The translations under genes were made by a program, and so were the position numbers. From Pseudomonas sp. R37(2017) (lineage in GTDB: Bacteria; Pseudomonadota; Gammaproteobacteria; Pseudomonadales; Pseudomonadaceae), in NCBI RefSeq assembly GCF_002113375.1, contig NZ_NEHO01000014.1, positions 62,001 to 126,000 of the forward strand: a stretch of DNA of 64,000 bases. Reading direction: 5' to 3'. The notes under the pieces are model-generated. The model was not told the DNA's origin. It searched no databases and was given only the letters and a program-made list of their open reading frames with translations. Shown here piece after piece: positions 31,074 through 38,989 of this stretch (position 1 is its first letter; the number at the start of each line of letters is the position of its first letter).

Positions 31074-32285
31074 TTAGTGGGATAGACGCTCGATGATCAG
31101 CGCGATGCCCTGGCCGACGCCGATGCACATGGTGCACAGGGCGTAGCGGCCGTTACGTTCCTCCAGCTCATGCAGGGCGGTGGTGACCAGGCGTGCGCCA
31201 CTCATGCCCAGGGGATGGCCCAGGGCTATGGCGCCGCCGTTGGGGTTGACCCGTGGGTCGGTGTCGCTCAGGCCCAGTTCGCGCAATACCGCCAGGCCCT
31301 GGGCAGCGAAAGCTTCGTTGAGCTCGATCACGTCCATGTCGGCCAGGTTCAGGTTGGCCACTTCCAGTACCTTGCGGGTCGCTGGTACCGGGCCGATGCC
31401 CATGATCCGCGGTTCGACGCCGGCAGTGGCCATCGCCACGACCCGGCCGCGGGCGGTCAGGCCATGGCGTTTGGCGGCTTCGGGACTTGCCAGCAGCAGG
31501 GCGCAGGCGCCGTCGTTGACGCCCGAGGCGTTGCCGGCGGTGACGCTGCCACCTTCGCGGAACGGCGTGCCGAGTTTCGCCAGCTGTTCAAGGGTGGTGT
31601 CGCCGCGTGGGTGCTCGTCGTGCTCGACCACTTTGGCCGGGCCTTTGCGCTGGGGGATTTCCACCGCGACGATTTCCTTGGCCAGGCGTCCGCTGGCCTG
31701 GGCCGCCGCGGCGCGTTGTTGACTGCGCAGGGCGAAGGCGTCCTGGTCGGCCCGGGAAATGTTGAACTGTTCGGCGACGTTCTCCGCCGTTTCCGGCATG
31801 GAATCAATGCCATAGGCCTTTTTCATCAGCGGATTGACGAAGCGCCAGCCGATGGTGGTGTCGAAGATCTCGGCCGCACGGGAAAACGCCTGCTCCGCCT
31901 TGCCCATTACCAGTGGCGCGCGGGACATGGATTCGACGCCACCGACCAGCATCAGTCCGGTTTCGCCACTGCGAATCGCCCGGGCGGCGGTGCCGATGGC
32001 ATCCAGCCCGGAGCCGCACAGGCGATTGAGGGTGGTGCCGGGCACGCTGACCGGCAAGCCGGCCAGCAGCGCCGACATGCGCGCGACGTTGCGGTTGTCT
32101 TCGCCGGCCTGGTTGGCACAGCCGTAGATCACGTCGTCGACCGTGTTCCAGTCCACTTGCGGGTGGCGACGCAGCAGTTCGCGCAGCGGCACCGCGCCGA
32201 GGTCGTCGGCGCGCACGCCGCTCAGCACGCCGGCGTAGCGGCCAATCGGGGTGCGGACTGCGTCGATGATCAGGGCGTCATTCAT
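31074..32285 (-). CDS. paaJ: 3-oxoadipyl-CoA/3-oxo-5,6-dehydrosuberyl-CoA thiolase PaaJ
   Basis: Performs the thiolytic steps that end the phenylacetate pathway, giving acetyl-CoA and succinyl-CoA. The 403-residue product is a standard thiolase, with the acylation-site cysteine at 90 in NRLCGSGLDAIG. It also has GGVESMSRAP, the NEAFAAQ and NPNGGAIALGHPLG histidine motifs, and the C-terminal cysteine motif LCTMCIGVGQG. It resembles PcaF closely, so the substrate is assigned from operon context. The start overlaps the end of paaI by 8 bases. Confidence 0.94.
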   Translation of the reverse strand: MNDALIIDAVRTPIGRYAGVLSGVRADDLGAVPLRELLRRHPQVDWNTVDDVIYGCANQAGEDNRNVARMSALLAGLPVSVPGTTLNRLCGSGLDAIGTAARAIRSGETGLMLVGGVESMSRAPLVMGKAEQAFSRAAEIFDTTIGWRFVNPLMKKAYGIDSMPETAENVAEQFNISRADQDAFALRSQQRAAAAQASGRLAKEIVAVEIPQRKGPAKVVEHDEHPRGDTTLEQLAKLGTPFREGGSVTAGNASGVNDGACALLLASPEAAKRHGLTARGRVVAMATAGVEPRIMGIGPVPATRKVLEVANLNLADMDVIELNEAFAAQGLAVLRELGLSDTDPRVNPNGGAIALGHPLGMSGARLVTTALHELEERNGRYALCTMCIGVGQGIALIIERLSH

Positions 32286-32727
32286 TCGGGGTCTCCTGCG
32301 TCAGCACCGGGCCGCGCACTTTGTAGGATTTGCCATGGAACAGGGCGATCAACTGGCCCTGTTGGTTTTCAATGCGTACGTCGTAGTTGCCGGTGCGACC
32401 GGAACGGCTCTGCTCGATGCAGTCGGCGTTCAGCGTGTCGCCCAGGCGCGCCGGGGCGACGTAGTCGATGCTGCAACCGATGGCCACAGTGGCCTCGTTG
32501 TAGCTGTTGCAGGCAAAGGCGAAGGCCGAGTCGGCGAGGGCGAACAGGTAGCCGCCGTGGCACGTGCCGTGGCCCTGGACCATGTCGGCGCGCACGGTCA
32601 TGCCGACGCGAGCGCTGCCGGGGCCGGCGGACAGCAGGCGCATGCCCATGGCCTGGCTGGCGTTGTCACGCTGGAACAGGGCTTGCGCGCAGTCGCTGGC
32701 GAGGTTCATCGCTTCATGGTTCGTCAT
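32278..32727 (-). CDS. paaI: Phenylacetate-pathway hotdog thioesterase PaaI
   Basis: A small hotdog-fold acyl-CoA thioesterase thought to release CoA from stalled ring-hydroxylated intermediates. The 149-residue product has the family core GHGTCHGGYLFALADSAFAF near residues 52-71 (catalytic Asp in the helix), followed by CSIDYVAPARLGD and SGRTGNYDVRI. The frame is open upstream through paaH, but ATG 32727 fits the family length, has a good GGGAGAAAT ribosome site and overlaps the paaH stop by 14 bases. Confidence 0.95.
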   Translation of the reverse strand: MTNHEAMNLASDCAQALFQRDNASQAMGMRLLSAGPGSARVGMTVRADMVQGHGTCHGGYLFALADSAFAFACNSYNEATVAIGCSIDYVAPARLGDTLNADCIEQSRSGRTGNYDVRIENQQGQLIALFHGKSYKVRGPVLTQETPNE

Positions 32728-34237
32728 GGAAATTTCTCCCTTCAGCCACTCGGCGGCGCAGCAACAGCGACGGCCGGTAGCGTTCTTCGCCGTAGCTGGC
32801 TTGCAGGTTTTCCAGCGTTTCAAGAATGTGCGGCAGGCCAATGGCATCGGCCCAGGCCAGCGGGCCTTGCGGGTAGTTGACCCCGGCACGCATGGCCAGG
32901 TCGATGTCGGCGGCCGAGGCCACGCCTTGCAGCAGGGCGTCGGCGGCTTCGTTGGCGAGCATCGCCACGGTGCGCAGTACGGCGAGGGCCGGGCTGTCGC
33001 TGAGCAGGCTGATCTTGAGACCGGCCCGTTGCAGCAGGGCAACGCCTTGTTCAAGTGCCTGCGGGTCGATACCGGCCGCGTAACTGATCGCGATGCGCTG
33101 GGCTTTGCCGTAATCGAACGCCAGATCCAGCAGGATCAGGTTGCGCAGCCCATCCTCTTTGGCACGCTGGCAGGCCATGCGCCCGTCGCTCAAGGCCAGC
33201 ACGGCGTCACCGACCCGCAGCAAACCCCGGCCGTCACGCTGGATGACCTCGACGCCTTGCTCATGCAAGCGAGCAATCAAGTCTCGGGCGATGCCCAGAT
33301 CGCCTTCGACGACACAAGTGTCTACGGTTGCATCGCTGCTGATTTGAGCGGCTTGCGGTCGCTCCGCGCCTTCGGCGTAGCTGTAGAAACCCTGACCGCT
33401 CTTGCGTCCCAGACGCCCGCCGTCCACCAGTTCTTTCTGGATCAGCGACGGCAGGAAGCGGGTGTCCTGGTAGTAGGCGTCGAACACCGAACAGGTCACG
33501 GCATAGTTGACGTCGTGGCCGATCAAATCGGTCAGCTCGAACGCGCCCATGGCGAACCCGCCGGCTTCGCGCATCAGCGCATCCAGGGTCGGGCAATCGG
33601 CAGCGCCTTCCTGCAACAACCGCAGGTTTTCCGCGTACAGCGGCCGGGCCACGCGGTTGACGATAAAGCCCGGCGTGGAGCGGGTGTGCACGGGTTTTTT
33701 GCCCCAGGCCCTGGCCGTGTCGTACAGGCATTCGGCGAGCGCCGGATCGCTGGCCAGCCCGGAGACGATTTCCACCAGCGCCATCACCGGCGCCGGGTTG
33801 AAGAAATGCAGGCCGAGCAGGCGCTGCGGCCGTTGCAGTTGCGCGGCGATGCTGGTGATCGACAGCGACGAGGTGTTGCTGGCCAGGATGCAGTGTTCAC
33901 CGCAGATGTCTTCCAGCTGGCGAAACAGGGCGCGCTTGACCTCGAGGTTCTCGACGATGGCCTCGATGATCAGGTCGCAATCGGCCAGGGCTTCGATGGC
34001 TTCCACCGCTTGCAGGCGGGCAACGGTGGCGCTGCGGGATTCGGCGGACAGCTTGCCGTTCTCGACGCGCTTGCCCAGTTGCCGGTCGATGCCTTCGATG
34101 GCCCGGGCGGCAGCGCCAGGGCGATTGTCCAGCAGCAGTACCGGATGACCGGCCTGTGCCGCGACCTGAGCAATCCCTGCGCCCATTGCGCCGGCGCCGA
34201 TCACCGCGATGCGTTCAGTTTTGTTCAGTGCAGTCAT
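32714..34237 (-). CDS. paaH: 3-hydroxyadipyl-CoA dehydrogenase PaaH
   Basis: Oxidises 3-hydroxyadipyl-CoA to 3-oxoadipyl-CoA with NAD+. The 507-residue product has an N-terminal Rossmann domain with IAVIGAGAMGAGIAQVAA, the catalytic LLGLHFFNPAPVMALVE (His-containing) near residue 140, and TPGFIVNRVARP. A doubled C-terminal dehydrogenase domain follows, with a second copy near FDYGKAQRIAISYAAG, which accounts for the length of about 500. The gene starts 3 bases after the paaG stop. The symbol follows the E. coli naming; older Pseudomonas literature uses other letters. Confidence 0.95.
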   Translation of the reverse strand: MTALNKTERIAVIGAGAMGAGIAQVAAQAGHPVLLLDNRPGAAARAIEGIDRQLGKRVENGKLSAESRSATVARLQAVEAIEALADCDLIIEAIVENLEVKRALFRQLEDICGEHCILASNTSSLSITSIAAQLQRPQRLLGLHFFNPAPVMALVEIVSGLASDPALAECLYDTARAWGKKPVHTRSTPGFIVNRVARPLYAENLRLLQEGAADCPTLDALMREAGGFAMGAFELTDLIGHDVNYAVTCSVFDAYYQDTRFLPSLIQKELVDGGRLGRKSGQGFYSYAEGAERPQAAQISSDATVDTCVVEGDLGIARDLIARLHEQGVEVIQRDGRGLLRVGDAVLALSDGRMACQRAKEDGLRNLILLDLAFDYGKAQRIAISYAAGIDPQALEQGVALLQRAGLKISLLSDSPALAVLRTVAMLANEAADALLQGVASAADIDLAMRAGVNYPQGPLAWADAIGLPHILETLENLQASYGEERYRPSLLLRRRVAEGRNFHDEP

Positions 34238-34240
34238 GAC

Positions 34241-35032
34241 TCAGCGCCCCTTGAAGCTTGGGGTGCGTTTTTCCATGAAGGCGCCGACGCCTTCGCGGTA
34301 ATCCTCGCTGCGCCCGGCCAGGCGCTGCAGGTCGCGCTCCAGCTCGAGCTGTTCGTCGAAGCTGTTGCTCAGGCTGGCATTGAGGCTGCGCTTGATCAGG
34401 GCCAGGCCGTAGGTCGGCTGAGTGGCGAGGTGCCGGGCCAGTTTCAGGGCTTCGTCGCGCAAATCGGCGTCGTCGACACACTGGTAAATCAAGCCCCATT
34501 GCTCGGCCTGTTCTGCGCTCAGGCGATTGCCGAGCAAGGCCAAAGCCTTGGCGCGGGCCATGCCGACCAGGCGCGGCAGGGTCCAGGTACCACCGGAATC
34601 GGGGATCAGGCCGATCTTGCAGAACGCCTGGATGAAGCTTGCCGAACGGGCTGCCAGCACCAGGTCACAGGCCAGTGGGATGTTGGCGCCGGCACCGGCG
34701 GCAACGCCGTTGACCGCGCAGATCACCGGCAGCGGCAGGTCGCGCAACTGGCGGATCAGTGGGTTGTAGAACTTCTCGATGGACTCGCCCAGGTCCGGTA
34801 CGGCGCTGCCTGGCGCGACATTGCGGTCGCTCAGATCCTGCCCGGCGCAGAAACCACGGCCTTCGCCGGTCAGCAGCAACACGCGCACGTCCGGGTTTTG
34901 TCGCACTTGCTTGAGTGCTTCCTTCACTTCGCCATGCATCTGGGTGTTGAAGCTGTTGAGCTGGTCCGGACGGTTGAGGCTGAGCAGGGCGACGCCAGCA
35001 TCGATGGAAAACAGGATGTGTTCGAAGTTCAT
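34241..35032 (-). CDS. paaG: 1,2-epoxyphenylacetyl-CoA isomerase PaaG
   Basis: A crotonase-fold isomerase that turns the ring epoxide into the oxepin and also shifts double bonds later in the pathway. The 263-residue product has the oxyanion-hole motifs GFCAGQDLSDRN (about 61-72) and AVNGVAAGAGANIPLACD (about 105-122). PDSGGTWTLPRLVG supplies the PaaG-type aspartate, and the product ends in the usual FMEKRTPSFKGR. It lies 51 bases downstream of paaF. Confidence 0.95.
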   Translation of the reverse strand: MNFEHILFSIDAGVALLSLNRPDQLNSFNTQMHGEVKEALKQVRQNPDVRVLLLTGEGRGFCAGQDLSDRNVAPGSAVPDLGESIEKFYNPLIRQLRDLPLPVICAVNGVAAGAGANIPLACDLVLAARSASFIQAFCKIGLIPDSGGTWTLPRLVGMARAKALALLGNRLSAEQAEQWGLIYQCVDDADLRDEALKLARHLATQPTYGLALIKRSLNASLSNSFDEQLELERDLQRLAGRSEDYREGVGAFMEKRTPSFKGR

Positions 35033-35083
35033 GGTCTTGGCGTTCTCTTGGCAGTCGTTCGAATTCGGATTTCAGTGGTCGCT

Positions 35084-35857
35084 TTATTGCCCGGTGAAAG
35101 TCGGGCTGCGCTTTTCCTGGAAGGCGGCAATGCCTTCATCGCGGTCGCGGGTGCCGGCCAGCACGGTGAAGGCATGGCGCTCGAAGCGCAGGCCGCTGGC
35201 CAGGTCGGTGTCCATGGCCTTGAGCAGCGCCTCCTTGGCCAGGCGCACCGCCAGCGGCGCCTTGGCGGCAATGCCGCGGGCGATGTGCAGGGCGCGCTCG
35301 ACGGTGAATTCCGGCTGGGTCACTTCGCTGACCAGGCCGGCGCGTTGGGCCTGGCGGGCGTCGATCGGCTCGCCGGTGAGCACCATCTGCATGGCCATGG
35401 ATTTACCGACGGCGCGCAGCAGGCGTTGAGTGCCACCGGCGCCGGGCATGATTCCGAGGTTGATTTCCGGCTGGCCGAAGCGGGCGTCTTCACCGGCAAT
35501 GATGATGTCGGCGTGCATTGCCAGTTCGCAGCCACCGCCGAGGGCGAAGCCGTTGACGGCGGCGATCAGCGGCTTGCTGAAGCGGGTGATGGCTTGCCAG
35601 GAGGCCTGGCGCGGGTCATCGAGGATGCCGACCAGGTTGCGTTCGGCCATTTCCTTGATGTCGGCGCCGGCGGCGAAGGCCTTGCGGCTGCCGGTGAGGA
35701 CCACGGCGCGGGTGTCCGGGTCGGCTTGCGCGGCATTCAGTTCATCGGCCAGCTCGCCCAGTAACCCGGTGGTCAAGGCGTTCAGGGCTTGCGGGCGCTG
35801 CAGGGTAATCAGGCGAACGCCAGGCTCGATCAGTTCGACGGTCAGGGTCAGAGGCAT
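35084..35857 (-). CDS. paaF: 2,3-dehydroadipyl-CoA hydratase PaaF
   Basis: An enoyl-CoA hydratase and the first gene of the leftward operon. The 257-residue product has the crotonase signatures KAFAAGADIKEMA (about 59-71) and AVNGFALGGGCELAMHAD (about 98-115), with a catalytic glutamate pair (GQPEINLGIMPGAGGTQRL). ATG 35857 is preferred to a GTG start at 35935 because the upstream stretch overlaps the promoter region and has no crotonase homology. Expression is probably controlled from the promoter/operator region at 35942-35970. Confidence 0.95.
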   Translation of the reverse strand: MPLTLTVELIEPGVRLITLQRPQALNALTTGLLGELADELNAAQADPDTRAVVLTGSRKAFAAGADIKEMAERNLVGILDDPRQASWQAITRFSKPLIAAVNGFALGGGCELAMHADIIIAGEDARFGQPEINLGIMPGAGGTQRLLRAVGKSMAMQMVLTGEPIDARQAQRAGLVSEVTQPEFTVERALHIARGIAAKAPLAVRLAKEALLKAMDTDLASGLRFERHAFTVLAGTRDRDEGIAAFQEKRSPTFTGQ

Positions 35858-35941
35858 GGCGGATGCCCTCACGGTGCTGGCTCGGCGTGGTGCCGGCTCG
35901 TTATTGGATCGGCCGCAGGGGCCGGTTTTGCCCAAGTATAG

Positions 35942-35970
35942 CTATAACGTGATACGCAAACGCAATACAA
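35942..35970 (-). promoter_or_regulatory. Candidate paaF promoter overlapping an operator
   Basis: On the minus strand TTGTAT (35965-35970) and TTATAG (35942-35947) are spaced by exactly 17 bases and lie 85 bases upstream of the paaF ATG. The repeat GTGATACGC (35949-35957) lies between the two hexamers, where a bound repressor would block RNA polymerase. The hexamers are imperfect, so this is a prediction. Confidence 0.5.
35949..35957 (+). promoter_or_regulatory. Candidate PaaX operator 1 (GTGATACGC)
   Basis: GTGATACGC resembles the core TGATTCGYG that I recall for the E. coli PaaX operator. It is the first of three such sites in the 348-base paaF-paaY spacer and lies inside the predicted paaF promoter. 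Confidence 0.5.
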
Positions 35971-36118
35971 AAATAGATTTAATGTGTCCTTTTTGTGGTG
36001 TTTTTGATTTTGATCTCCCCTGGATCATAGGTGCGTATTGAGGGTTTTCCCCAGTGTTTGCTGGGTTTTATCCGATTTTTTGCGGCCTGTTTACATTCGT
36101 CGGAAAGCGCTGTTTCAA

Positions 36119-36127
36119 GTGATACGC
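36119..36127 (+). promoter_or_regulatory. Candidate PaaX operator 2 (GTGATACGC)
   Basis: This is identical in nine bases to the site at 35949 and in the same orientation. It lies 11 bases upstream of the predicted -35 of paaY. The stretch 35971-36118 between the two sites is AT-rich and I see no gene in it. Confidence 0.5.
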
Positions 36128-36137
36128 TTTTTAGTCT

Positions 36138-36166
36138 TTGTGCTTGTAAAAGTGATGTGATACAAA
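36138..36166 (+). promoter_or_regulatory. Candidate paaY promoter with overlapping third repeat
   Basis: TTGTGC (36138-36143) and TACAAA (36161-36166) are separated by 17 bases, and the -10 ends 39 bases before the paaY ATG. A third repeat, GTGATAC (36157-36163), overlaps the -10. The hexamers are weak, so the exact start site is uncertain. Confidence 0.45.
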
Positions 36167-36205
36167 ATAAGTCATTATTTGCATCGCTTTGTGAAGGACG
36201 CTTCC

Positions 36206-36802
36206 ATGACCTGCTACAGCCTCGATGGCCTGACTCCGGTGGTTGACCCCAGTGCTTATGTGCACCCGTCCGCCGTATTGATCGGTGACGTGATCATCGG
36301 CCCCCATTGCTATGTCGGTCCGCTGGCCAGCCTGCGCGGGGACTTCGGGCGGATCGTGCTGGAGGAGGGCGCCAATGTGCAGGACACCTGCGTGATGCAC
36401 GGCTTCCCCGACAGCGACACGGTGGTCGAGCGCAACGGCCACATCGGCCACGGCGCAGTACTGCACGGCTGCCGGATCGGTGCCGACGCCTTGGTGGGCA
36501 TGAACGCGGTGGTGATGGACAACGCCCGGATCGGTCCGCGGTCATTCGTTTCGGCGGCGGCGTTCGTCAAGGCCGGCTTCGAATGCCCGGAGCAGTCGCT
36601 GGTCATGGGCGCACCGGCCAGCATCAAGCGCAGCCTCAGCGATCAGGAAGTGGCGTGGAAGCAGGCGGGCACGCGTGAGTACCAGGCATTGGCCAAGCGT
36701 TGCCTCACGCAGATGCGGGTGTGCGAACCACTGAGCGAACCGGAAGCCGATCGCCCGCGCCTCAGCGACAGGGGGTTGCGGCCAAAAGGCACGATTTTGT
36801 GA
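36206..36802 (+). CDS. paaY: Hexapeptide-repeat protein PaaY
   Basis: A left-handed beta-helix protein of the gamma-carbonic-anhydrase/acyltransferase superfamily, which in phenylacetate clusters acts as a thioesterase on toxic CoA intermediates. The 198-residue product shows the characteristic hexapeptide repeats (VDPSAYVHPSAVLIGDVIIG, then NGHIGHGAVLHGCRIG with metal-ligand histidines, and GMNAVVMDNARIG). ATG 36206 has GAAGGACG upstream. A longer GTG-type start at 36179 is unnecessary. It is divergent from paaF and followed by a REP pair, then paaX. Confidence 0.93.
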   Translation: MTCYSLDGLTPVVDPSAYVHPSAVLIGDVIIGPHCYVGPLASLRGDFGRIVLEEGANVQDTCVMHGFPDSDTVVERNGHIGHGAVLHGCRIGADALVGMNAVVMDNARIGPRSFVSAAAFVKAGFECPEQSLVMGAPASIKRSLSDQEVAWKQAGTREYQALAKRCLTQMRVCEPLSEPEADRPRLSDRGLRPKGTIL

Positions 36803-36816
36803 ACACTACCTTCCCC

Positions 36817-36905
36817 TGTGGGAGCGAGCCTGCTCGCGAAAGCGGCGGGTCAGTCACCACAGATGTTGGTTGTCAGACCGATTCGCGAGCAGGCTCGCTC
36901 CCACA
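36817..36905. repeat. REP pair, family A (GAGCCTGCTCGCG core)
   Basis: TGTGGGAGCGAGCCTGCTCG begins at 36817, and its inverted copy ends at 36905, separated by about 40 bases. This forms a REPIN-like doublet between paaY and paaX. The rest of the 166-base spacer before paaX should contain the paaX start signals if paaX has its own promoter. Confidence 0.9.
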
Positions 36906-36968
36906 AGGGGATGCGATTAACTCGCAGACATTCGGTATATTCCTTTTCTTTTTTTGCACGGAACGCCC

Positions 36969-37892
36969 ATGTCGTCCCTGACTCCCTTGAACCATCTGAT
37001 TACCCGCTTCCAGGAGCAGACGCCGATCCGCGCCAGCTCCTTGATCATCACGTTGTACGGGGATGCCATCGAACCCCATGGCGGCACCGTGTGGCTGGGC
37101 AGCCTGATTCAATTGCTCGAACCGATCGGCATCAACGAGCGGCTGATCCGCACCTCGATTTTTCGCCTGACCAAGGAAGGCTGGCTGACCGCCGAGAAAG
37201 TCGGTCGTCGTAGCTATTACAGCCTGACCGGCACCGGTCGCCGCCGTTTCGACAAGGCCTTCAAGCGGGTCTACAGCACCACGATGCCGGCCTGGGACGG
37301 TTCCTGGTGCCTGGTTTTGCTCTCGCAATTGACCCAGGACAAACGCAAACAGGTGCGCGAGGAACTGGAGTGGCAAGGCTTCGGCGCGATTTCGCCGGCG
37401 GTGCTGGCCTGTCCGCGCAGCGACCGCTCCGATGTCAACGCGACCCTGCTCGACCTCGGCGTCCAGGAAGACACCATCGTCTTCGAAACCACGGCCCAGG
37501 ACGTTCTGGCCTCCAAGGCCCTGCGCCTGCAAGTGCGCGAGAGCTGGAACATCGAGGAACTGGCCGCGCACTACAGCGAGTTCATCCAGTTGTTCCGGCC
37601 GCTGTGGCAAGCCCTGCGCGAGCAGGAAAACCTGCAACCGGCCGACTGCTTCCTGGCGCGGGTGCTGTTGATTCACGAGTACCGCAAGCTGCTGCTGCGC
37701 GACCCGCAACTGCCGGACGAGTTGCTGCCCGGCGATTGGGAGGGCCGCGCCGCCCGCCAGTTGTGCCGCAACATTTACCGTTTGATTTATGCCAAGGCCG
37801 AAGAATGGCTGAACGCTGCCCTGGAAACGGCCGACGGCCCGTTGCCGGATGTCGGTGAAAGCTTCTATCGGCGTTTCGGCGGACTGAAATAG
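36969..37892 (+). CDS. paaX: Phenylacetic acid pathway repressor PaaX
   Basis: PaaX represses paa operons and is released by phenylacetyl-CoA. The 307-residue product has the PaaX N-terminal winged helix (RASSLIITLYGDAIEPHGGTV, then RTSIFRLTKEGWLTAEKVGR), the central FDKAFKRVYSTTMPAWDGSW and the C-terminal PaaX domain (DCFLARVLLIHEYRKLLLRDP). ATG 36969 is chosen over GTG 36954 because it matches the family start. It is downstream of paaY on the same strand and separated by a REP pair. The likely targets are the GTGATAC repeats between paaF and paaY. Confidence 0.95.
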   Translation: MSSLTPLNHLITRFQEQTPIRASSLIITLYGDAIEPHGGTVWLGSLIQLLEPIGINERLIRTSIFRLTKEGWLTAEKVGRRSYYSLTGTGRRRFDKAFKRVYSTTMPAWDGSWCLVLLSQLTQDKRKQVREELEWQGFGAISPAVLACPRSDRSDVNATLLDLGVQEDTIVFETTAQDVLASKALRLQVRESWNIEELAAHYSEFIQLFRPLWQALREQENLQPADCFLARVLLIHEYRKLLLRDPQLPDELLPGDWEGRAARQLCRNIYRLIYAKAEEWLNAALETADGPLPDVGESFYRRFGGLK

Positions 37893-37992
37893 CACGTCAT
37901 TGTTCAGGGACTGGTGCGGTTCAGGAGACTCGAAGCATCCGATGTCGTGCGGATTGACGTAGACAATAAAAAAAACCTGCGTGAGGCCTGAC

Positions 37993-38907
37993 ATGATTTC
38001 TACAACAGCACAGCGCCATGATGGGTTCGACCAGTGGATCCATCAGATCAACCAGATCTGTGGCGCCTTCAACGCACAACCCCTGGGCGGCGAATTTGCC
38101 GGGCGCATCCGCGAATACCAGAACGATGCGCTCAAGCTCAGCTTTGTCGACGCGTGCCAGGCGCGTTTGTACCGTACGCCCCATGAGGTGGCGGCAGGCG
38201 AGGGCGGCAAGTATTTCGCGGTGTTCCAGCTCGACGGCACGGCGGGCATGGCCCAGGGTGACAGCAAGGTCTTGCTGTCCCCTGGTGACATCACGCTGAT
38301 CGATGCCTCGCGGCCCAGCGATTTCACCTATGGCGAAAACTCCCGGCAGTTGTCGTTGATCCTGCCGTATCAACTGGTCGAACAAACCCTGCGTTTCAAT
38401 CAGGTCAAGTGCGGCCACCGGATTGCCGCCACTTCGCCCATCGCCATGCTCTCGCACCGGTTGATCCTCGAGGCTACCCGTCAGCAGCACCTGACCCGAC
38501 AGGAAAGCGAAGCGACCCTGGAGGCGATCGTCAGCCTGCTGCGCCCGGCGATCAGCCAGGTCGAGGATGGTGAAGACGCCCATGAGCGCATCTTCCGCAA
38601 GACCCTCGCTTGCATCGACGAACACATTCGCTCCGAAGACCTGTGCCCGGAATGGCTGGCACGGGAAGTCGGCATGTCCACCCGGGGCCTGTACCGGATG
38701 TTTGCCAAGAAGGGCCTGGTGGTGGCGCGCTACATCAAGAACCGCCGCCTGGACCTGTGCGCCGAATCCCTGCGCCGCTCAGGCCGGGAGGAGAAGTTGT
38801 CGGTGCTGGGGTATTCGTGGGGGTTTTCCGATTCGAGCTATTTCTCGACGGCATTCAAGTCGCGCTTCGGCATTGCGCCGGGGGAGTATCGCAAGCGGCA
38901 TGCTTGA
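37993..38907 (+). CDS. feaR: AraC-family activator FeaR
   Basis: FeaR activates tynA and feaB in response to aromatic aldehydes made from 2-phenylethylamine or tyramine. The 304-residue product has an N-terminal cupin-like sensor (AraC_binding-2 type; PGDITLIDASRPSDFTY near residue 95) and two C-terminal helix-turn-helix units (LAREVGMSTRGLYRMFAKKG and GYSWGFSDSSYFSTAFKSRFG). ATG 37993 has GAGG seven bases before it. The gene converges on tynA, its expected target. The 100-base spacer before it (37893-37992) should contain its promoter; I see no further feature there. Confidence 0.88.
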   Translation: MISTTAQRHDGFDQWIHQINQICGAFNAQPLGGEFAGRIREYQNDALKLSFVDACQARLYRTPHEVAAGEGGKYFAVFQLDGTAGMAQGDSKVLLSPGDITLIDASRPSDFTYGENSRQLSLILPYQLVEQTLRFNQVKCGHRIAATSPIAMLSHRLILEATRQQHLTRQESEATLEAIVSLLRPAISQVEDGEDAHERIFRKTLACIDEHIRSEDLCPEWLAREVGMSTRGLYRMFAKKGLVVARYIKNRRLDLCAESLRRSGREEKLSVLGYSWGFSDSSYFSTAFKSRFGIAPGEYRKRHA

Positions 38908-38931
38908 TGAGTTTTCATGAACACCGGAAGC

Positions 38932-38976
38932 CCTGTAGGAGCGGGTGCCCGCTTGCGGCATGCTCGCTCCTACAGG
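38932..38976. repeat. Single compact REP hairpin, family B
   Basis: CCTGTAGGAGCG (38932-38943) and CGCTCCTACAGG (38965-38976) form a 12-bp perfect stem around GGTGCCCGCTTGCGGCATGC-type sequence. It lies between the converging feaR and tynA genes and may act as a two-way transcription barrier. The central part is shared with longer family B elements at 57091 and 61435. Confidence 0.85.
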
Positions 38977-38989
38977 TTTTGTGTGTGCC

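Noticed and set aside
32564..35764. 1066-codon plus-strand ORF antisense to paaF-paaI
   Set aside because: It is a shadow of GC-rich genes with strong third-position bias; the minus strand carries four well-motivated pathway genes over the same span.
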